Part shown: piece by piece, positions 44,174 through 54,458 of the stretch
Position numbering within the stretch: the first letter of the stretch is position 1
Layout of the letters: each line of letters opens with the position of its first letter
NCBI GenBank assembly: GCA_954871525.1
Contig: OX940860.1
Location: 55,106,724 to 55,170,723, forward strand
Origin: Parietaria judaica
Taxonomy: Eukaryota > Streptophyta > Magnoliopsida > Rosales > Urticaceae
Direction: 5' to 3'
DNA length: 64,000 nucleotides
Made by a program: the position numbers and the translations under genes
Notes under the pieces: model-generated
Seen by the model: only the letters and a program-made list of their open reading frames with translations
Database searches by the model: none
What the model was told of the DNA's origin: nothing

Positions 44174-46133
44174 ATGATGAGCCGCGCCAGTGCTTAACAA
44201 CGCGCGACACCGCAACCGACAACCAGCATCGCGCTCAACATGAGGGCCCAAACCCTCGCTAGGCGGACTCAACCGCCTCGCCAAGTTCCACCAGCTCAGA
44301 TCGGGAATGAAGACAGTGTCAACGACGCTTCGCAGAGGTTAGTCGACGCTCATGACAAGGAAAGCACGGGAGATAGCAACGACAACGGAGGTCGCCAGGA
44401 CCACCCCGATCCTCGTCAGGCTCACCAGGGGGTCGCCGGGAGGTTCGCCAGGCCGAAGACTCAGAAGAGGCCGAAGGTCGCCAGGGCCACCTCGACCCTC
44501 GTCAGGCTCGCCTGGGGGTCGCCAGAAGGTTCGCCAGGCCGAAGACCCAGAAGATGCTGAAGGTCGCCAGGACCACCCCGACCCTCGTCAGGCTCGCCCG
44601 GGGGGTCGTCAGGACGTTTGCCAGGTCGAAGATTCTAAAGACGTCGAAGACCGCCGGTACTACCCGGACCCTCGCCAAGCTCGCCCGGGGGGTCGTCAGA
44701 AGGTTCGCCAGGTCGAAGATCCCGAAGATGCCGAAGACCGCAGGAACTACCCGGACCCTCGCCAGGCTCGCCCGGGGGGTCGTCAGGAGGTTCGCCAGGC
44801 CGAAGATCCTGAAGACGTCGAAGACCGCCGGAACTACCTAGACCCTCGCCAGGATCGCCTAGAGGGTCGCCAAGGGAACCGTCGCGACGAAGACCGCAAC
44901 CTTGCTAGGGCTTACCAAGACTGCCCGGGGGGTCGTCAACCCTCACCAAGACGCGAAGACGGAAGATGGGCCGAAGTTATCTACCTCGAAGACTACAGAG
45001 AAGACCAGCAACACGACCGCCGGGCTTCGCCCGACCGCCGCCTAGGTCACCATGAGCCTCGCCAACCGCAGCGCGACGACGTATTCGACCTCCTCCAAGG
45101 GATGCAGAAGGAAATCCAAGACTTGCGCTCTGCCCAGGACCGTGGCGTGAGAGGTCGTGCCGTGCTCGACGGGACTCTATCCCCACTCGCACCACACCTG
45201 CTCGACGGAGAAGCCATAGGCGACCTACGCTTCGCAAGCAACCTCATCTACGACGGGAAAGGAGATCCAGTCTACCACCTCGTTCAATACTAGACAATCA
45301 TGCAGATGAAGAAGTGCTCAGCCTCGACGATATGCCAGGGATTCTTCCTAACCCTAATGGGAACGGGGTTCGAATGGTACCAGAGACTACCCAAGGCAAG
45401 CATCTACTCTTTCAACCAGCTCAAGGACCTGTTCCTCGCCCGCTTTGCCGGCGCAGTGACTCAAAGAAAGGAAAACTCCTACCTCTAGTCCATCAAGCAG
45501 AAGACCAACGAATCCCTGCAGAAGTTCATCAACCGCTTCGTCGAAGAATCCAACAAGGTAAACGACTACACCGACAGCGATGTCGTGATCGCCTTCATCG
45601 ACGGATTGCAAACCGGGGAGTTCTTGATCTCCCTCGTGAAGGAAAGACCGTCGACCATGACGGATCTCATGACGAGAGCAATCCAGCACATCTCCGTGGA
45701 AGAATACCTCGCCAGCAGAAAGTCAATAGAGCCTGGGAGCCGTCAACGAAGCAACGACCGCTCCCCCGACGAACCGAAGATGAAGAAAAACCGCATGGAC
45801 GACAACCGGAGCCAAACGGCAAAACCGCGAGGGAGTCAGGCGATGAAGAAGTCGTTCCGCTACAGAGGCTACACGCCGCTGACGACAACGCAAGACGAGA
45901 ACTACGTGATGCACGGCGACAAGTTCAAGAAGCCCCCTCCGCTTAGCAAGCCGGGGAAGGATAAAAGCCGATACTGCCAATTCCATCGTGACTATGGTCA
46001 CATGACGTCGCAGTGCTAGCAGCTGAAGAACCAAATTAAAGATCTGATAAAGGAAGGATAGTTAAAGGAGTTTTTCAAGAGGCTCACGTTGAATGACGGA
46101 GGCATGCCGACCCCACTCTTAACGATGGCATGA
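44174..46133 (+). pseudogene. G2 gag with 29-residue repeats
   Basis: A possible start is the ATG at 44174 (matching that of G1), but a TAA follows after seven codons. From 44352 the frame is open. An N-terminal block of five to six 29-residue repeats (about 44390-44880) is built on YPDPRQARPGGRQEVRQ and EDPEDVED. After it come DGTLSPLAPHLLDG, LIYDGKGDPVYHLVQY, FEWYQRLPKASIYSFNQL, FINRFVEESNKVNDYTD and QHISVEEYLASRKS, the gag domain. The knuckle CQFHRDYGHMTSQC is intact near 45980. TAG stops at about 45291, 45486, 46017 and 46060 and a TGA near 46130 interrupt it. Confidence 0.9.
44390..44890 (+). repeat. 87-bp coding tandem repeat in G2 gag
   Basis: Units begin near 44390, 44476, 44563, 44650, 44736 and 44823, with phrases CCCTCGCCAGGCTCGCCCGG and GGTTCGCCAGGCCGAAGA. 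The length is a multiple of three and the frame is kept through all copies, so the repeat is translated. Confidence 0.9.
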
Positions 46134-47804
46134 CCGACGACTCAAGGCGACGACCAAGGGAAAGCCATAGCAGCAACCCCGCTAAACGTCGTATCAACAA
46201 TCATCGGAGGACCAGGAACTGGAGACTCAGGCCAAAGCAGACGGAGCTATGCACGCGCAACGGAGAAAGGATCATCGCCGAACCAGGTTAACCTGATGGG
46301 CTCAACACCTCCAATCCGCACAGGAAAAACCATCACCTACACAGAAGACGAAGCCCTGACCATTTACCACCCACACAACGACGCCATCGTCGTGGAGGCG
46401 CAGATCGCCAACAGCATGGTCAGGAGGATCCTCATCGACAACGGAAGCTCAGCCGACGTAATCTTCAAGACGGCCTTCGACAATATGAGCTTGGGTCGAA
46501 TCATCACAAACCCAGTTCGTACACCGCTATTCGGTTTTGCAGGAGAACGCGTGACGACCAAAGGATCCATCGAGCTGCCGACGACCTTCGGGGCCAAAGA
46601 CTGACCTAGGGTGACCCAAATGGTGAGATATCTCATCGTCGACATGCCTTCGTCATACAACGTCATCATCAGAAGGCCCACGCTCAACCAACTCCAGGCC
46701 GTGACATCCACCTATCACCTACTCGTAAAGTTCCCAACGCCAAGTGGAGTCGGAATCATGCGAGGAAGCCAAGATGAGTCACGAGCCTGCTACGAGAAAG
46801 GAGTATGCCGGAGAACGGCCACAGTCGCCGCCATTAGCAAAGGAGTCAACAACCTCAGCATCGCCACACGAGGAGAACTAGGAGAGGATACGAAAAATCC
46901 AACAGCCATTATCGGTCTGAGAGAAATATTCGCCCTCCTGCGACAATACGAGAAGACCTTGGACCAATCCAGGAAGACGAGCGGAGCTGCGCCAGAAGAC
47001 TCTCCAGACTACGCGACATACAGGCGCCTCATCGACAAGATGTTCAACCGCCTACGCTTTATCAAGCCGAATATCAACCTCGCCAAGCGAAGGAGCGAAG
47101 AAGAACGCCAACCAGGGGTCGCCAAGAAAAGGGAAGCAAAGGTTGACTTAGTCGCCAAGAAAACCCGCGGCATCAACACCCCCGCAGCTGAAGGAAGAAA
47201 TAAGACGAAGGACGCACCGCCAAGCAGTAGAACCGCGCCCAACGGGCCGGTATGGGGTATGCACATCAGCGGAAGCAACAATGACACCAGCGCATGAGCA
47301 GGAATCATCTTCATCAGCCCTGAAGGAGAAAAGTCGAAGTATACCATCAAATTAGAACTCAAAGCCTCTAGTGACGAAGCCGAATACGAAGCGCTACTCG
47401 CCGGCCTAAACCTTGCCGAAAGGCTCGACGTGAAGAATCTACAGGTACACTACAGCTCACAGAAGATTGCGAGCCAGATGAACGGTGTACTACCGACACA
47501 GGAAGACAAAACGCTGACTCAACTGCAAGAAGCCATGGAGCGCCTCCAGCCATTGACATGGCACGAGATCACTTGGATCCCTGCAACCGCCAACGATGAA
47601 GCAGCCACGCTAGCTCGAGCAATGAGCAGAAAAGGAGAAGATGAATGGCGCAAGACCCCCGACGAAGAGACGGAGGAAGAGTCAACCGCCTACGAAGAAA
47701 TTCTCGCCATCAACACCGAAGACGAGCCCAAGTGGATGACTGTGATAGTCGACTGTCTGCGCCAAGGCGAGCCACCAGTCCTACCAGCCAACCCACACTA
47801 TTAA
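46134..47804 (+). pseudogene. G2 protease, charged linker and degenerate aRNH
   Basis: Protease: [32 protein letters not shown] (active Asp kept), [37 protein letters not shown] linker of about 150 residues follows where other Gypsy elements have RT: TVAAISKGVNNLSI, LREIFALLRQYEKTLDQSRK, YATYRRLIDKMFNRLRFIK, LAKRRSEEERQ. Then aRNH-like sequence: WGMHISGSNNDTSA, DEAEYEALLAGLNLAERL, LQVHYSSQKIASQMNG. The first and third catalytic Asp are Ser, exactly as in G1. TGA stops at about 46602 and 47295 are the only breaks. It ends at a TAA at 47802-47804. Confidence 0.9.
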
Positions 47805-48008
47805 AGGCAAGGAGAAAGCCCTGTATCCTTTTCAATAAATCGCAATGCGCAAGGTAAAGTCTATTATAAAAGACCAGCCTTATTTATGAATAAATTCATT
47901 TTTTACGAAATACTCTGAAAGTTTTCCCGAAACTGCAAGGCAGATTATGCCAAAACTCGAGGGGTACTACGGTATATACCGGCCCTTAAAAAAAAAAAGA
48001 CCGACCAC
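47805..48008 (+). other. G2 spacer after aRNH
   Basis: A short untranslated stretch with a poly-A run (47989-47999). No signal on either strand. Confidence 0.6.
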
Positions 48009-48355
48009 GCGTCGAAGACCTTCGCCAGGTAACAATGGGCACCGGCACGATTCGGATACTCCTTCACCAGGCAACAATAGGCACCGGCACGATCCAGATA
48101 CTCCTTCGCCAGGCAACAATAGGCACCGGTACGATCCGGATACTCCTTCGCCAGGCAACAATAGGCACCGGCATGATCCGGATACTCCTTCGCCAGGCTA
48201 TAATAGGCACCGGTAATTACGATCCGGATAACTCCTTCGCCAGGCTATAATAGGCACCGGCAATTACGATCGGAATAACTCCTTTGCCAGGCTATAATAG
48301 GCACCGGCAATTGCGATCCGGATAAATCCTACGCCAGGCTATAATAGGCAGCCCA
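48009..48355 (+). repeat. 42-47 bp tandem array in the 3' region of G2
   Basis: Units carry TTCGCCAGGCAACAATAGGC, ACCGGCACGATCCGG and ATACTCC. The first four are 42 bp; the next three change to GGCTATAATAGGCACCGG with an added AATTAC and are 46-47 bp. It is the counterpart in position, but not in sequence, of the arrays in G1 (52 bp) and T1 (114 bp). Confidence 0.9.
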
Positions 48356-48701
48356 AACTCGTTGCATTAGCTACCCGGCGAGTAAAGGCATAACATCGTC
48401 TACGGACAAAACTGTATTACTTGCAGGTTATAAAAGGGTGACGACCCTACAATCGCAGCAGAGTGCACGCACAAGATTGCTACGACGCGACACGACTCGC
48501 ACACTCGACAAAGCAAAGGTATGAACAAAAACCAAAGTTTAAATTATACTAAAATGCATAAATGTCATGAAACAGGTACGAAGTGAAAAGGCAAAATACG
48601 CCAAACGAACGTGCCAGGGCAAGGAGTACGGCTAAAGCAAAGCCCGAAAATGTCTACAAATCATAAAGGAAAAGAAAAGAGAAACTAATGTCTGGGAAGC
48701 G
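48356..48701 (+). other. G2 spacer before the opposite-strand gene
   Basis: It shares GGTTATAAAAGGGTGACGACC (near 48425) with the 3' region of G1. No open frame of interest is seen. It would be the 3' flank of the minus-strand gene. Confidence 0.6.
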
Positions 48702-49208
48702 TCAAGCTGAGAGGCTCCGTGTAACAAACGGAGTCTGGAGCACCAAGGACGTCAAGGAACCTGAAGGAAAGAGCAAGATGACCATTCTCCTGAAGATGAG
48801 CCGCCTGGCAATCCGCAAACCCCACCAGTACACCTCGTCGGAAGCTGCATGCCATGTCGTTTCTGTCTCAGCGAGACTCACGTTAGCATCCGCCTTCAAC
48901 TTAGCATGGGAGGAGGCAGCCTTGGAGACATCACGCTGAAGACGCTCAATCTGAGATTCACGCCTCATAAAAGTAGCCTCCAAAGCCGCGATATGGTCCT
49001 TCGCCATACGAAGCTCATCTTACACGGCTCGACGACCCTCGCGCATGCCTTCAGCACGGGAGATCTTAACCTCGAGCTTCGCCTTGGTCACCACACCCTG
49101 CAGCGCATCACGCTCAGCAACGATTTTCTTTAAGACACCCTTCAAAGACAAACACAGGGTATTGGAAGCTTCAAGACGACGAGCCACCTCCGCCGACATC
49201 AACAAGGC

Positions 49209-49279
49209 CTAGAAGACAAATGACGAGCATGAAGAAAAGCAATACGACAAAGTAAGCAAGAATGCCGAAAAGTACGTAC
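49209..49279 (-). other. predicted intron 2 of the G2 opposite-strand gene
   Basis: The donor is ATGAAG|GTACGT at 49279 and the acceptor is TTTGTCTTCTAG|GCC ending at 49209. It is 71 bp in phase 0, the same phase as intron 2 in T1. Removing it joins two frames that do not otherwise meet. Without splicing the protein ends in the intron. Confidence 0.75.
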
Positions 49280-49785
49280 CTTCATGTGACAAGAGGAATC
49301 ATCAATAACCAAAGCCGAGTCCGGAGCATCAACCACCGACGCGATCACCCGAGGACAAAGATCAGAGACGCTCTTGACACAAAGGCGCTTGAGACTCACC
49401 GCACGCTCGACGCTCGACGAACCGCCAGACTCAGGAACCTCACCTGACGGAGGAACGACAACAGGAGCAGGCACGCCACCACGAGAGTCACCCCTTGAAG
49501 CCACAACTGGAGATAACGTCCTACCAAGGCCAGCGCCACGCTAACGAACACAACGAGAAGAATCCACAGCCTTGCCAGGAGATGGCGAGTGCGAACGACG
49601 AGGCGAAGACACCCTCTCCGACGACAATCGCCGCTTCAGACGACGGAAGGAACGATCGTCAAGGCCCTCGTCGGATTACTTAGAGGCCGAAGCAGCCTGG
49701 ACACCGTGAGCAGCACGAGTACTGGAAGCAACGACAGAGGCTCGAGGACGCATCTGAGGAACAAACTTCTTGAAGCCAGACGAAC

Positions 49786-49854
49786 CTGCACAAACAGCAA
49801 ACAAGGAAATGGAGAACAACACAGCTACTGAAGACAAAGCAAAGGAAATTATAC
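49786..49854 (-). other. predicted intron 1 of the G2 opposite-strand gene
   Basis: The donor is CTGCAG|GTATAA at 49854 and the acceptor is TTTGCTGTTTGTGCAG|GT ending at 49786. It is 69 bp in phase 1. The intron is T-rich with a pyrimidine tract. Because its length is a multiple of three without a stop, splicing is not forced by frame; composition and the matching phase in T1 support it. Confidence 0.6.
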
Positions 49855-52131
49855 CTGCAGGAGTCAACGAAGTTGGAGCAGCCGAAGGACGAACGACCAC
49901 CGAAGGAATACGCCACTCAGGAGATGGAGCCTTCGCCCTCGGCGAAGCCTTCGCCGGAGAATAATGACGAACACCCTCCTTCGAAGAACGACGAACACCC
50001 TCCTTTGAAGAACGACGAACACCTTCCTTAGAAGAACAAAGAATGCCTTCCCGCGAAGAAGCCCGAGGTGCATCATCCTCAGCCGGAGGAAGCACTTGAA
50101 GAGGAACCGGAGCATGCGCATCTGCCTCATCAACATCAACAAAACCTCCAAGCGAATCAGCAACGAAGCCTGCCGAGATCCACCGCTTAGGCTCCGTAAA
50201 GGGAAGTAGACGACCTTTCTTCACCAACCCCGAGATCAGATTGCCAAAATCCCCCGAGCCAGACTAATGCTCATACGGCAGACGCAACACCTGAAAGCTG
50301 AAGTCTGGTTGAGACGAGCCAAACAAGGTCATCGGAGCCCAAACCCATTGACGACGCCAGAGAGGATCCAGCCTGCATCGAGGCAGCTCCAGACGAATAT
50401 ACGACGAAGACACCATGTACTCTCCAGCCTCCGAAGTGCGACAGTAGAAGCGGAAAGCAGTGCGGAACTCTTCGACCGTCAAAGATCGACGAGAGAGAAC
50501 CCGCCAAGCTGAGAAGCACGTCGCCAAGGCACGAAAAGATCCTGGCACAACGTGGAAGGCCGGCACGCCCAGCGGCATCAATAGATCACGGACGAACGGC
50601 CGAAGAGGCACTGGAAGAAAACCAGGGACATGATCGCAAGGGAGCTCACCAGCAGAAGGAACTCGAAGACCGGCGATATGCGACAACACATGAAGAGCAA
50701 GGAACGACGTCAACAAAAAATCAGTGACGGGGCTACGCACGATCCGCTTAGAACAGATGGCCGAAACGCGGTAGAGATGCTGTCTGGGCGTCTCATCAGC
50801 AGGAGGACCCTCGCCAGCGGCAAAGCCCACGATGGCAAGACCCTCGCCTGTAGGTCCTTCCTCAGCAACGGGCGCCTCACCGACACAGTCCCCGCCAACG
50901 CCCTGCTCCTCGACGACATCAGACGTATCGACGTCAACAAACTCTACGTCAGAGGCACCATCAATGACCGAAAGCTCAGAGCCATGCTCGCCGGGAGATC
51001 CGCCTCCATTCGCCAAACCACCTGCAAAGTCCACAGCAGACAAAACGCTCTCCGCCGGAGCCGACGACAAAAGACGAATCAACAACGAGAGGTCCTTACC
51101 GAGCCCGGAGACCGGCACGCTTGGCCTAGGAATGATAATTTCCTTGGTAGAAGATAGCCCCGGTCCTGACAAACCCAATGCAAAAATCAGATCGTCGATC
51201 GGAGTCTCGAAGCCCTCAAAATTGAAGTTTCTGTCAAAATCGACCGCCACCGCTTTTGGCGGCCCTTTCACCGGAGCAAGTTTGCCGGAGTTGAAGACAA
51301 CCTCACCGCCGCAAATGGATATCACCATCACCACCGGAGCACTCATCAGAGCACCCGCCAAGCCGCTGCCTGCCGAAGGAATCACCGAGCCGATCGCCAC
51401 GGAGCCCGCAACGACCTCGTGCACGCCAAGCGCGCCACCCACCGCTGTTGTTCCAGCCGCCGTGCCACCACTGGCAACCGCCACATACGCCGCCAACGAG
51501 AAGATTCCGGCCGATCCCGTCACGCCGTGGGGCACGCTGCCTTCGCCGAAGTTCTTCACGCCGAAGCCACCCCACGCGCCATCGCCAAACACACCTCCCG
51601 CCGGACAACACGCCGCTCCAGCCGCCGGGACCAACCCAGACGCCGTCGCCTGGTCACCGCCGATCATCCCCGATGTGCCAAAAGGTCCCATACAGCCCGG
51701 GTCCTCGCCATGCACACCGCCGATCACCGAGTCAACGCCAAGACCAAGACCGAGTTCGGTCTCCTCCACGAGCTTCGCCGGAAATTTGATTCCCGCACCA
51801 TCACCTACACGAAATAGATCTTCAAGAGACGATGTCCAATCATCCAAGTTCGCCGGAACACCATCAATGGTGACCGGAATATCGACGTAAACAAAAAGAC
51901 TCGACAAAGAGAACAAACCGGATAAAAGGACGTCGTCAACGGAGAATTCCCCACCAAGCTCACCGGAGAAAGCCATCACCATCACGAGCAATGAAAATGC
52001 AGCCGTCAAAGCTTCCCGGAGAAGAGCAAATTGCGATTTTGGAGTGGAGAAAGAAAGAGGAAGTTGCCTTGAACCCTAAAGGTATTAATGAGGTAATATT
52101 TACCCTAATCTCTCATTCCCTTTTTATTTTA

Positions 52132-52144
52132 TGCAAATTTTATA
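52132..52144 (-). promoter_or_regulatory. candidate TATA box for the G2 opposite-strand gene
   Basis: The minus strand reads TTATAAAATTTGC about 150 bp upstream of the ATG at 51982. The intervening sequence is a pyrimidine-rich leader (CTTCCTCTTTCTTTCTCC). This is a plausible core promoter facing away from the 3' LTR. Confidence 0.4.
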
Positions 52145-52866
52145 AGCCCATATAAGCCCAAAATCGCACAAACTAGGCTTCCAAAGCTGAAGTTTGATTT
52201 TTTAATGGTCAAAAACGATCAAAAATGGGCTTTTATACGTTTTTAAGTGAAAAGGGCTATTTTCAAAGGTTATTCAAAAAGCCTTGGAAATTAAACTTTG
52301 GAACTTTATAAAGTTTCATTTTTAATTTTCAAACATGAAAACTAAATTAAAATTATTTTCCCGGGTTTTCATGAATTATTTAATTATTTACGGTATTTAT
52401 TACAAGTACAAAATTGTGCAATGATTAAGGAACTTTTTAAAGTTTCAAGCTTAACGCGCAATTATTATTTTCAAAGTATTATGTCACTTGATTTTATTTA
52501 TTTATTTTTTGGATTTATTTACGGAGTTCAAATTTAATTTAAAAGGCTTTTATTTTACAAAGTGTGCCTACGAACCTCCAAAAATCCAAAAATCGAATAA
52601 AATCATAAAAAGTGACTTGTGATTTATTTAATTAATTCGCTTATGTCATTGACTACGCTCAAATTATTTTTTACGCTTATTATGCGAATATTTTCGAAAA
52701 TATTTTACAAACACCCAGTTAAAGGAAATTTGCAGTTCCTTGGGTGGACGGAGAGGAGACAAAATTCTCTGAAAACCCGGATCCTCGCCAAATAACACAA
52801 GTTGCCTTAAGTTTTAAAAGAAAAGTTTGTCGTGCAATACAATTACCCAAGAAACTGGGGGGTTAA
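52145..52866 (+). other. G2 3' untranslated region and polypurine tract
   Basis: AT-rich sequence shared with G3 (38560-39324), ending in the polypurine tract AAACTGGGGGGTTAA at 52852-52866. There is no sense-strand gene here. Upstream control sequences of the minus-strand gene could lie in it. Confidence 0.8.
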
Positions 52867-54458
52867 TGTTATGTGCATTTTTCGTAACATTTAAAAATTG
52901 GTCCCCCTTTGGCAAAGGTCAAAGCCCGTTATGAAAAGTCTAAGCCTGTCATGGTAAGTCAAGGCCCATCACCAACACCAAAAGCCCGAGACCGAAGAAC
53001 TAAGACATTGGCGAGGCCCGGGGTCCAAAAGGCGACGAGGCGACGAGGCGACAAGTCGACGAAGCCGATAAGGCAACGAATCGACAAGCCGACGAGGCAA
53101 CGAGGCGACGAGGCGACAAGCCGACGAGGTGACAAGCCGACGACGAGACAAGCCGACGAGGGAACAAGGCGACAAGCCCCCTCGTCATAACTTGACGAGG
53201 GCGTAACTTGTAATCATCCCACACGACGACGAGATCCGAGGCCACGAAGATCTCTGGGAAATCCTTCGGATTTCCCCGAACACAACAAGCGGACTCGCGG
53301 ATAACCCAAAGACGTCAAAGACGAATCAAGAAGCACCGACGACCCCTTCTGCAGAGGAGAAACTCGCAAGTCCCTGGAGGTGCAATATTCAGGGAATTCG
53401 CAGACCCCTGAAGGTGCAGTTATCAGGGAATTCGCAGGCCCCTAGGAAGTGCAATTTGAGGGAGTTGGTTTTCCTATAAATAGGAGCCTTCTCCCCCTCA
53501 TTTCCACACCCACTCACACCTTTCTCCAGAGCATCTCTCTCTAGCTTTATCTCTTTAGAAAACTCGCCTACTCTTTAGGAGGAAAGGGATTGAGTTAAGA
53601 GCTGAGATCGATCTAGAAGCAGAGTCTTAGGCATGAGAAGAAAGGTTGTTCGACGAGTCAGCTAAGGCGTCCCTCGCCAGGTGGGAAACCACGCCACCAC
53701 CTGTGAGGTCGACAGAGGAAGAAGCGTCCCTTCGTCAGGATAAGGCCCCTCGTCATACGAGGCCACCTACCCCGGCAAGGTCGACAGAGGAGCCCACCTC
53801 ATCAGGTCAAGGCTCTCGCTGTACTTCGCCAACACGGGGGAAGTTCGACAGTAAGTTCACCAACACCAATGAGGTCGACGAAGAACACATCACGCCGGTA
53901 ATACCCAGCCATCAGGCCAAGGGTCACCCCCGCGCCGCCTACAACGGCATTTCCGACGAGTCAAACCACATCGTCATTCACCTGCCGTTTATCACTAACC
54001 CCGAACTACGTGGGACATGTTTCTCTTAAACTGAGATACGTAGGCAGCCTCACCCAACCATAAGCGACGAGGCGCGGGCCAATTCTACCCTTTTTTGCAG
54101 GTCCTCTCTCGCCATAGGAACTCGCTAAGGAAGGAAAAGCATGAAGAATCATCAAGATTAGTACAGAGCTTCATCAAGACCGGAGTTCGCCCAGAAGAGG
54201 ACATCGCCAAGACAAGGACTCCGCCCGGACAAGGAGCTTCACCGTGAACCGGACTTCGCCACCGCCAAAGAAGTTCGCCGAGGATTGTCAACGACAGCCC
54301 GGAGACTCATCCAAGACGACGGAATCGTCTCCAGCTTTGACGATCAACAGTGAACCCGCGTTGACTCAGCATTCAATCATCCTTGTGTTTAGCGGGTCAA
54401 TCTCGGGACCCGAACCTTGGATCCGACTCTAAGTTAAAGCCATTTTTACGCATTAACA
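52867..54458 (+). repeat. G2 3' LTR, complete
   Basis: TGTTATGTGCATTTTTCG to TTTTTACGCATTAACA, 1592 bp. The GACGAGGCGAC array is at about 53025-53180 and TATAAATA at 53475-53482. The leader has CATTTCCACACC and ATCTCTCTCTAGC. The last 250 bases match G3 (61116-61357) and the G1 LTR ends. Confidence 0.95.

Larger units (their letters stand above)
48702..51982 (-). pseudogene. G2 opposite-strand gene, three exons, PF04195-like and coiled coil
   Basis: The first in-frame ATG is at 51982; the frame is open back to a TAG at 52078-52076. Exon 1 (to 49855) has a Gly/Ala/Val-rich first half, then GFLPVPLRPFVRDLLMPLGV and PGSFRALATCFSAWRVLSRR. These match the T1 protein's SLPIPSLLEWLLVSLDLHP region and resemble PF04195. 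Repeated SSKEGVRR units follow. Exon 2 (49785-49280) is basic and Ser-rich. Exon 3 (49208-48702) is a likely coiled coil (LKKIVAERDALQGVVTKAKL, HIAALEATFMRRESQIERLQ). Frame is kept across both introns. Four stops interrupt it: TAG 50266, TAA 49678, TAG 49543, TAA 49022. The role is unknown. Confidence 0.75.
43015..54458 (+). mobile_element. G2: non-autonomous Tat-type Gypsy element with opposite-strand gene
   Basis: The flanks are a perfect 5-bp target duplication GAAAT (43010-43014 and 54459-54463). The order is a truncated 5' LTR, gag, protease, charged linker, degenerate aRNH, 42-47 bp tandem array, minus-strand gene, polypurine tract and a 1592-bp 3' LTR. RT, classical RNase H and integrase are absent. 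Gag through aRNH stays in one frame from 44352 to 47804, broken only by stops. With G1 it defines a family lacking the replication enzymes. Confidence 0.93.

Noticed and set aside
50832..51890. Plus-strand 352-codon Pro/Ala/Thr-rich open frame inside G2
   Set aside because: It is the exact opposite of exon 1 of the minus-strand gene. The minus strand has the longer frame, the domain, introns and a homologue in T1; the plus frame has none of these.
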